Assembly: GCA_945897655.1 (NCBI GenBank)
Contig: CAMDHB010000086.1
Coordinates: forward strand, 1 to 10,770
Origin: Pseudorhodobacter antarcticus
GTDB taxonomy: Bacteria > Pseudomonadota > Alphaproteobacteria > Rhodobacterales > Rhodobacteraceae
DNA length: 10,770 nt
Direction: 5' to 3'
Part shown: piece by piece, positions 5,653 to 10,770 of the stretch
How positions within the stretch are numbered: position 1 is the stretch's first letter
How the letters are laid out: each line of letters opens with the position of its first letter
The notes under the pieces: model-generated
The model's input: only the letters and a program-made list of their open reading frames with translations
Databases searched by the model: none
What the model was told of the DNA's origin: nothing
Position numbers and translations under genes: made by a program

Positions 5653-6090
5653 ATGAGCGACACTGACCTCGTCAAACTTTACTCTGGCCAGATTTTGGCC
5701 CTCGCCGCCGACATTCCCCATTTGGGCCACCTTCCGGAACCGCAAGGCAGTTCGCGCAAACGCTCGCCCCTGTGCGGCTCGACCGTGACTGTCGATGTGA
5801 TGGTCAAGGATGGGCGTGTGACCAGATTCGCTCAGGACGTAAAGGCCTGCGCCCTTGGTCAGGCCTCGGCGGCGATTATGGGCCAAAGCGTGATTGGCCG
5901 TACGGCCGAGGAGTTGGAGGCAGCACGTCGCAGCCTGACCGCCATGCTGAAAGAGGGTGGCCCTGCCCCGGCGCCACCCTTTCAGGGCTACCAAGTGCTA
6001 ATTCCGGCGCGCGACTACAAGAACCGCCACGCCTCGATTCTGTTGGCACTTGACGCCACGATCGAGGCCGTCGCCAAAGCCCAAGCCTGA
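5653..6090 (+). CDS. IscU/NifU N-terminal-type iron-sulfur scaffold-like protein lacking one ligand cysteine
   Basis: 145 residues with the IscU/NifU-N fold. The first ligand region is RSPLCGSTVTVDV (Cys41), the second is VKACALGQASAAIM (Cys66), and the third is KNRHASILLALDA. Canonical IscU has three cysteines (37, 63 and 106 in E. coli) plus Asp39, within CGD and HCS. Here CGD has become CGS and HCS has become H126-A127-S128, so the third cysteine and the aspartate are both missing while the preceding His is kept. It is therefore unlikely to assemble a cluster like IscU and may act as a carrier or regulatory partner, or use a different ligand. From memory, Rhodobacterales relatives share the HAS form, so this is probably a subfamily trait. 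GGAAAG lies eight bases before the ATG. No isc/suf genes are adjacent. Confidence 0.85.
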   Translation: MSDTDLVKLYSGQILALAADIPHLGHLPEPQGSSRKRSPLCGSTVTVDVMVKDGRVTRFAQDVKACALGQASAAIMGQSVIGRTAEELEAARRSLTAMLKEGGPAPAPPFQGYQVLIPARDYKNRHASILLALDATIEAVAKAQA

Positions 6091-6103
6091 CTTACCCAAG
6101 GCT

Positions 6104-6139
6104 AAAAAAAACCTCCGCGCGTCCAGTGGACGGCGGAGG
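6104..6139 (-). terminator. rho-independent terminator of the small membrane-protein unit
   Basis: On the minus strand a hairpin of about 12 bp with one bulged base and a 3-base loop (6139-6112; outer arms CCTCCGC and GCGGAGG, inner arms GTCC and GGAC) is followed immediately by eight Us (6111-6104). The other direction has no T tract, so it serves the minus strand only. It lies 88 bases past the stop of the 39-codon gene and faces the end of the NifU-like gene. Confidence 0.85.
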
Positions 6140-6226
6140 AAAGTGGCGTTTGAGGGTCGGGCAGCGGAGGGGCAGTACACCTCGGGACAAGGGTCCGCAG
6201 GCCCGTCAGATCAAAACGCAGGCAAT

Positions 6227-6346
6227 TCAGGCGGTGCCGGACAGGGTCAGCCCGGCAAAAAGCAGAACAAACAGCACCGTGACACCTGCCAGATCGTCAA
6301 GCAGGGGGAATGCAGGGCGAACAAAAAGCTTCTTTACCTTTGTCAT
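6227..6346 (-). CDS. 39-residue single-pass membrane protein, candidate SOS-induced gene
   Basis: The peptide begins MTKVKKLFVRPAFPLLDD and continues with a hydrophobic helix, LAGVTVLFVLLFAGLTLSG (about 19-37), ending in TA. The basic N-terminus predicts an N-in, single-pass inner-membrane protein. GAGGAG sits just upstream: the core GGAG is six bases from the ATG at 6346 and three from an ATG at 6349, so the second Met is preferred. The unit is complete, with a LexA-type box at 6405-6419, a candidate promoter at 6375-6404 and a U8 terminator at 6104-6139. I do not recognise a named family. Caulobacter SidA, an SOS-induced 29-residue membrane division inhibitor, is the closest functional analogy; I cannot show homology. 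It follows recG on the same strand after about 127 bases. Confidence 0.7.
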   Translation of the reverse strand: MTKVKKLFVRPAFPLLDDLAGVTVLFVLLFAGLTLSGTA

Positions 6347-6374
6347 CATGGGCTCCTCGCTGTTGTGTTGCCCG

Positions 6375-6404
6375 ATTGTTCTCATATGATTAATGATGTG
6401 TAAA
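6375..6404 (-). promoter_or_regulatory. candidate promoter of the small membrane-protein gene
   Basis: Minus strand: TTTACA (6404-6399, 5 of 6 matches), 18 bases, AACAAT (6380-6375, 4 of 6). It is adjacent to the LexA-type box on its upstream side, in a locally AT-rich stretch unlike its surroundings. The predicted leader is about 20 bases and includes GAGGAG. Confidence 0.4.
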
Positions 6405-6419
6405 GAACTTTTTGAGAAC
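6405..6419 (-). promoter_or_regulatory. LexA (SOS) operator of alphaproteobacterial type
   Basis: GAAC (6405-6408), seven bases, GAAC (6416-6419); on the minus strand it reads GTTC-TCAAAAA-GTTC. This is exactly the direct-repeat GTTC-N7-GTTC box established for LexA of Rhodobacter and Caulobacter and related alphaproteobacteria. It lies 55-60 bases before the start of the small membrane-protein gene, and no + strand gene starts nearby. A third GAAC (6426-6429) follows at N6. Confidence 0.65.
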
Positions 6420-6442
6420 ATTTGTGAACAAAATGGCTTCAT

Positions 6443-6470
6443 GCGAAGACAGAAATTTTCTGTGAATCGC
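6443..6470 (-). terminator. weak hairpin just after recG
   Basis: ACAGAA-ATT-TTCTGT (6449-6463) lies inside GCGA (6443-6446) and TCGC (6467-6470). It begins four bases past the recG stop on the minus strand. Only a short, interrupted T run follows, so termination would be partial at best and some recG readthrough into the small gene is possible. Confidence 0.25.
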
Positions 6471-6473
6471 CTG

Positions 6474-8561
6474 TCACCCCACCGACAACAGGCGAATGGC
6501 CCTGTCCTGATCCAGCAACCACAGCAGCAGACGCGCCGCCTTGCCGCGTGGCGTCTCCAGCGTGGGGTCGTCATTCAGCAACTTGCGCGCATCGCTTTGC
6601 GCCACGGCCATCAGGGCGGATTGCCGTTCCAGATCGGCAATGCGGAACCTTGGCAGGCCTGACTGCGCGGTGCCGATAAGATCACCCGCCCCGCGCATGC
6701 TCAAATCCTCCTCGGCAATACGAAACCCATCCTCGGTGTCGCGTATCACCTGCAACCGCCGCTGCCCTGATTCGCTCAGCGGTGCCTGATACATCAGCAG
6801 ACAGGTCGACGCCGCATCACCCCGCCCGACCCGGCCGCGCAATTGATGCAACTGTGCCAAGCCAAAGATCTCTGCCCGTTCGACCACCATGATCGTGGCA
6901 TTGGGCACGTTCACCCCCACCTCAATCACCGTAGTGGCAACCAGAACCTTCGTCACCCCAGCAGCAAAGCGGGCCATCGCCGCATCCTTTTCCGCCGGCG
7001 GCAACTGCCCATGCACCAGCCCCACGACCCCCTCGCCCAAACTGGCACGCAGGGCGGCAAAGCGCGCTTCCGCACTGGCGTAGTCCAGTACCTCGGACTC
7101 CTCGACCAGCGGACAAACCCAGTAGGCCTGCCGCCCCTCGGCCACCGCACGCTGCAATCGGGCCACCACCTCATCCATCCTACTTGACGCAATTAGCGCG
7201 GTCCGGATCGGCTTGCGGCCCGGCGGCTTTTCATCCAGCACCGAAACATCCATGTCACCGAACGAGGCCAGCGCCAGCGAGCGGGGAATGGGTGTGGCCG
7301 TCATCACCAGAACGTCCGCTGCCTGCCCCTTGGCACCCAACTCCATCCTCTGCTCCACGCCAAAGCGGTGTTGCTCGTCCACCACAGCCAGACGCAGGTC
7401 GTGGAATTCAACATCCTTTTGAAACACCGCATGGGTGCCCACAAGAACCGGAATTCGCCCCGTCGCCAGATCCTCCAGCTTCATCTGCCGCTCAGAACCC
7501 TTGTCGCGGCCCGTCAACAACTCCAGACGCACATCGGCAGCCCAGGCAAGGGGGGCAAGCGACTCGAAATGCTGGCGTGCCAACAACTCGGTCGGGGCCA
7601 TCATCACCCCCTGCCCTCCCGCCTCCACTGCGATCAACAGCGCCATAAAGGCCACCAACGTCTTGCCCGAACCGACATCGCCCTGCAGCAGACGGTTCAT
7701 CCTCTGCGGAGCCGCCATATCCGCCGCAATTTCGGCCACCGACCGGGTCTGCGCGCCTGTCAGCGGAAACGGCAGACCCGCCAGCACCCTGCGCTGCAAC
7801 ACCCCATTGCCCGTGGTCACCTGCCCCTTGCCCCGGCGCAAGGTGGCGCGGGCCAGCGACAGCGTCAGTTGATGCGCAAACAGTTCGTCATAGGCCAGCC
7901 GTTGCCGGGCCAGGGCGGTATGGGCAATGTCCAGCGGCCCCTTCGGCGCATGCGCCGCCTGCACCGCCGCGCGCCATGTGGGCCAAAGCTGCCGGTCCAT
8001 TAGCGGCGGATCAATCCATTCGGGGAAATCCGGGGTACGATCCAGCGCCGACGCTATGCCCTTGGCCACCAGTTTCTGGGTGATCCCGGCGGTCAAGGGG
8101 TAGACTGGCTCAAAACTCGGCAGGCTCGCCGCCTCCTCTGGCCGCAAGACGTGGTCGGGATGCGCCATCTGCGCAACCCCATCAAAAAGCTCGACCTTTC
8201 CGGAAACGATGCGTCGCTGCCCAGTTGGCAACAGGGTCTGCAGGTATTCCCCCTTGGCATGGAAAAACACCAAGATGAATTCCAGCTTGGCGTCGCGCAC
8301 CATCACCCGGTACGGGCGGCCACGTGACGCGGGCGGGAAATGCCCCCCCACCTCGACCTCGACCGTCACGGTGGCGGGCAGGGCCACATCCCGCAAAGAC
8401 GCCTTGATGCTGCGGTCCACACCGGAATGCGGCAACAGAAACAGCAGATCCTTTGGCCTGAGCACGCCAAGTGCTGCAAAGTTCTTGGCCGCTTTCGGGC
8501 CTACCCCAGCCAGCGTTTCCAACTCGGAAAACAGCGGAAACAACAGTTCAGGGCGGCTCAT
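6474..8561 (-). CDS. recG: ATP-dependent DNA helicase RecG
   Basis: 695 residues (E. coli 693). RecG remodels stalled replication forks and Holliday junctions by pumping double-stranded DNA past its wedge domain. The N-terminal helical region and OB-fold wedge occupy about residues 1-250 (LAGVGPKAAKNF near the start). The helicase core is complete: Walker A GDVGSGKT (294-301), DEQH box (395-398), motif III TATPIPR (421-427) and motif VI QLRGRVGRG (573-581), followed by the C-terminal TRG-type region (MRGAGDLIGTAQSG). The start at 8561 is set by an ATGA overlap with the ligA stop (8558-8561) and AGGG a few bases upstream; a longer in-frame start at 8585 would lie inside ligA and lacks homology. 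It is translationally coupled to ligA, forming a replication/repair unit. Confidence 0.97.
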   Translation of the reverse strand: MSRPELLFPLFSELETLAGVGPKAAKNFAALGVLRPKDLLFLLPHSGVDRSIKASLRDVALPATVTVEVEVGGHFPPASRGRPYRVMVRDAKLEFILVFFHAKGEYLQTLLPTGQRRIVSGKVELFDGVAQMAHPDHVLRPEEAASLPSFEPVYPLTAGITQKLVAKGIASALDRTPDFPEWIDPPLMDRQLWPTWRAAVQAAHAPKGPLDIAHTALARQRLAYDELFAHQLTLSLARATLRRGKGQVTTGNGVLQRRVLAGLPFPLTGAQTRSVAEIAADMAAPQRMNRLLQGDVGSGKTLVAFMALLIAVEAGGQGVMMAPTELLARQHFESLAPLAWAADVRLELLTGRDKGSERQMKLEDLATGRIPVLVGTHAVFQKDVEFHDLRLAVVDEQHRFGVEQRMELGAKGQAADVLVMTATPIPRSLALASFGDMDVSVLDEKPPGRKPIRTALIASSRMDEVVARLQRAVAEGRQAYWVCPLVEESEVLDYASAEARFAALRASLGEGVVGLVHGQLPPAEKDAAMARFAAGVTKVLVATTVIEVGVNVPNATIMVVERAEIFGLAQLHQLRGRVGRGDAASTCLLMYQAPLSESGQRRLQVIRDTEDGFRIAEEDLSMRGAGDLIGTAQSGLPRFRIADLERQSALMAVAQSDARKLLNDDPTLETPRGKAARLLLWLLDQDRAIRLLSVG

Positions 8562-10690
8562 GTCTGCCCTGCAAGGGCAAGCCATTCATCTTCGTCGATG
8601 GTGCGGATGCCCAAGGCCTCCGCCGCCTTGGCCTTGGATCCCGCCCCCGGACCCGCAATCACCAGATCCGTCTTGGCCGACACCGAACCCGCGACCTTGG
8701 CACCCAAAGCCTCGGCCCGCGCCTTGGCTTCGGACCGGCTCATCTTTTCCAGGGTGCCGGTGAAAACAAGGGTCAGGCCCGCGACGGGGGAGCCCGTGGT
8801 CATTCGCGGGGCAACAGGCTGGACGGTCAATTGGGCGACTAGCCGGTCGACCGCAGCACGTTCGGCCGGGTTCTGCATCGCCCCGGTCAGGCTGCGGGCG
8901 ACGACATCGCCGATACCGTCAATCGCAGTCAACTCGGCCCAGGCCGGATTACCAGGGGTGCCCGAGGTGGCGCCTGCCTCAAACTGATCCCAAGTCATGT
9001 AATGCCGGGCCAGCAAAGCCGCGACCTGTTCTCCGATATGCCGAATGCCCAAGGCAAAGATCAGCCGGTCCAGCGGGATGACCCTTTTCGCCTCGATCGC
9101 TGCAAACAGGTTGGTCACCGACTTTTCCCCGAACCCATCACGGTTCTTCAGCTTTTTCCACGGGTTCTGCCCGTCCCGTGCGGCAAGGGTAAAGATGTCG
9201 GCGGGGGTATGGATCGGCAATTCCGGGTCCTTGAAGAACATCTCGATCTGCTTGGCCCCCAGCCCTTCGATATCAAAGGCCGCGCGCGATACGAAATGCT
9301 TCAACCGCTCCACCGCTTGGGCCGGGCAGATCAGACCACCCGTGCACCGGCGCACCGCGTCCCCCTCGTCCCGCAGGGCGGGCGAGCCGCATTCCTGACA
9401 AAGGTGAGGAAACTGAAAGGGTTGCGCGTCGTCTGGCCGTTGCGACAGATCGACATCCGCGATCTTTGGAATAACATCGCCGGCGCGGTAGACCTGAACC
9501 CAGTCGCCCACCCGGATATCCTTGCCATCCCGGATTGCCCCTCCTTTGGCATCACGCCCGGCGATGTAATCCTCATTGTGCAAGGTAGCATTGGATACCA
9601 CCACCCCGCCCACGGTGACCGGCTGCAACCGGGCCACGGGCGAGAGGGCCCCCGTGCGCCCGACCTGAATGTCGATGGCCAAAAGCCGGGTCCAGGCCAG
9701 TTCCGCCGCGAATTTATGGGCAATCGCCCAGCGCGGAGTGGTTGACCGGAAGCCCAAACGCCCCTGCAACGCCAGGTCGTTGACCTTGTAGACCACGCCG
9801 TCAATGTCATAACCCAGCGTTGCCCGCTGCGCCTCGATCCGGGCATAATGCGCCGTCAGATCCTCCGGGCTATGGCACAGCACTGTTTCAGGGTTGACCT
9901 GAAACCCCAGCGCCCCCAACCGTTCCATCGCGTCTTTCTGGGTATCGGCCAACGGCGCCGACATTTCGCCCCAGGTGTAGGCAAAAAACCGCAGCGGCCG
10001 TGCCGCCGTGATGCTGGCGTCCAGTTGCCGCAACGACCCTGCGGCGGCATTGCGCGGGTTGGCAAAGGTCTTGTCACCCGCCTGTCGCTGCTTTTCGTTC
10101 AGGGCAGCGAAGTCCGCATGGCTCATGTAGGCCTCGCCCCGCACTTCCAGCACCTCGGGCGCGTCCTGCAATGTTTTCGGAATATCGTTGATGGTCAGCG
10201 CATTGGCCGTGACGTTTTCGCCAGTTTCGCCATCGCCCCGCGTGGCCGCCTGCACCAGCCTGCCGCCCTCATAGCGCAGCGAAAGCGACAGCCCGTCGAT
10301 CTTGGGCTCTGCCGTATAGTCGATCGGCCCGTCATGGTTCAGGAATTTGCGGATGCGGTCGTCAAAATCGACCACCTCATCGGCGGAAAAGGCATTCTCC
10401 AGACTCAGCATCCGAACCCGGTGCGCCACCTTGCCAAAACCCGAAACCACGGCACCGCCGACCTGTTCGGACGGGCTATCAGCGCGCTTTAAATCAGGAA
10501 ATCGCGCCTCGATCGACGCATTCCGCCGTTTCAGGGCGTCATAGTCTGCATCCGTGATCTCTGGTGCGTCCAGAGTATGATAGGACAGGTTGGCCGCCGC
10601 AATCAGCCTTGCCAGCCGTTCAAGTTCGGCACGCGCTGCGGCAGGTGTCAGCGTGTCTGATTCTGACGTCTCGGGTGACTGTGTGATCAT
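8558..10690 (-). CDS. ligA: NAD-dependent DNA ligase
   Basis: 710 residues, complete. It seals nicks in replication (Okazaki fragments) and repair, using NAD+ as AMP donor. Domains in order: an N-terminal Ia domain with PEITDADYDAL (NMN-binding); adenylation domain with active-site Lys130 in EPKIDG and RGDGETGENVT (151-161) and DGVVYKV (297-303); OB fold; a four-cysteine zinc finger (Cys431, 434, 449, 455); helix-hairpin-helix repeats (about 515-610); and a C-terminal BRCT domain (about 634-710). All key residues are present. The ATG at 10690 is preceded by AAGGGGGG at a spacing of five bases. The gene overlaps recG by four bases. Its Shine-Dalgarno can pair with a C-run upstream. Confidence 0.98.
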   Translation of the reverse strand: MITQSPETSESDTLTPAAARAELERLARLIAAANLSYHTLDAPEITDADYDALKRRNASIEARFPDLKRADSPSEQVGGAVVSGFGKVAHRVRMLSLENAFSADEVVDFDDRIRKFLNHDGPIDYTAEPKIDGLSLSLRYEGGRLVQAATRGDGETGENVTANALTINDIPKTLQDAPEVLEVRGEAYMSHADFAALNEKQRQAGDKTFANPRNAAAGSLRQLDASITAARPLRFFAYTWGEMSAPLADTQKDAMERLGALGFQVNPETVLCHSPEDLTAHYARIEAQRATLGYDIDGVVYKVNDLALQGRLGFRSTTPRWAIAHKFAAELAWTRLLAIDIQVGRTGALSPVARLQPVTVGGVVVSNATLHNEDYIAGRDAKGGAIRDGKDIRVGDWVQVYRAGDVIPKIADVDLSQRPDDAQPFQFPHLCQECGSPALRDEGDAVRRCTGGLICPAQAVERLKHFVSRAAFDIEGLGAKQIEMFFKDPELPIHTPADIFTLAARDGQNPWKKLKNRDGFGEKSVTNLFAAIEAKRVIPLDRLIFALGIRHIGEQVAALLARHYMTWDQFEAGATSGTPGNPAWAELTAIDGIGDVVARSLTGAMQNPAERAAVDRLVAQLTVQPVAPRMTTGSPVAGLTLVFTGTLEKMSRSEAKARAEALGAKVAGSVSAKTDLVIAGPGAGSKAKAAEALGIRTIDEDEWLALAGQT

Positions 10691-10695
10691 GGCAT

Positions 10696-10725
10696 CCCCC
10701 CTTTTGGCGACAAGGGTAAGGGGGG
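10696..10725 (-). promoter_or_regulatory. ligA leader inverted repeat covering the Shine-Dalgarno
   Basis: CCCCCCTT (10696-10703) and AAGGGGGG (10718-10725) on + form perfect 8-base arms around a 14-base loop. In the ligA mRNA the 3' arm is the Shine-Dalgarno AAGGGGGG. A second element in the loop (mRNA CCCUU, from 10716-10712) can pair with the same Shine-Dalgarno, so two alternative hairpins are possible. No clear promoter is visible in the remaining 45 bases. Confidence 0.45.
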
Positions 10726-10744
10726 AAGCGGAATTGGTCCAGTG

Positions 10745-10770
10745 TCAGGCAGACGCGGCGAGCTTGGGTT
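10745..10770 (-). CDS. possible 3' end of the gene upstream of ligA (partial)
   Basis: On the minus strand, one frame entering from the window edge reads PKLAASA and stops at TGA (10747-10745), 54 bases before the ligA start. Seven codons are too few to identify it. In related genomes I recall recN lying upstream of ligA, so this could be the end of recN, but that is memory and not seen here. Confidence 0.25.

Noticed and set aside
7368..8003. Long open frames on + opposite recG, including 211 codons here
   Set aside because: recG motifs are intact on the other strand. These frames have shadow-type composition and no start signals.
8562..8585. Upstream in-frame start for recG adding eight residues (MACPCRAD)
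   Set aside because: It lies within the ligA coding end; the ATGA overlap and AGGG site favour 8561, and homologues begin near SRPELLFPLF.
9002..10492. Two long open frames on + opposite ligA (247 and 214 codons)
   Set aside because: Antisense to complete ligA domains; no motifs or ribosome sites.

Overview
The window looks like chromosomal DNA of a marine or soil Rhodobacteraceae (Roseobacter/Rhodobacter group, Alphaproteobacteria). This rests on protein style (EF-P, stand-alone HisI, TolC and the isoaspartate-methyltransferase-like protein all have the alphaproteobacterial form), fairly high GC, dense gene packing, a GTTC-N7-GTTC SOS-type box and a GANTC site in a promoter. I see no tRNA, rRNA, IS element, phage gene or CRISPR array. 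Composition is even, with no sign of recent transfer.

Layout. Bases 1-71 hold the last codons of an ABC-type ATPase/permease on the + strand, followed by the Fe-S repair factor gene ygfZ (121-876). It ends stop-to-stop against efp (877-1440, minus), which encodes elongation factor P. A 213-base divergent spacer separates efp from a small unknown gene (1654-1980, +) and contains overlapping palindromes and promoters. A bidirectional terminator (2004-2029) closes that gene and the opposing PopZ/DUF2497-like gene (2095-2838, minus). Upstream of the latter, also on minus, lie tolC (outer-membrane export channel), an isoaspartate-methyltransferase-like gene and hisI. A divergent IscU/NifU-N-type gene (5653-6090, +) follows. 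The right half is a minus-strand DNA repair pair, ligA-recG, with start and stop overlapping by 4 bases.

The most interesting stretch is 6091-6473, between the NifU-like gene and recG. It would pass as empty, but it appears to be a complete small transcription unit on the minus strand: a GTTC-N7-GTTC box matching the alphaproteobacterial LexA operator, a plausible promoter, a strong Shine-Dalgarno, a 39-codon single-pass membrane protein and a rho-independent terminator with an 8-U tract. This is the architecture expected of an SOS-induced small membrane protein, comparable in concept to the Caulobacter division inhibitor SidA. It sits directly behind recG.

Other points: the NifU-like protein keeps only two of the three cluster-ligand cysteines; the methyltransferase-like protein lacks the usual substrate-binding motif; the PopZ-like gene carries two tandem A-AAA-AAG slippery heptamers in the correct frame; and the leaders of efp and ligA can both fold their Shine-Dalgarno into a hairpin. 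No database search was possible. Family names come from recognised motifs, and regulatory calls are sequence inference.
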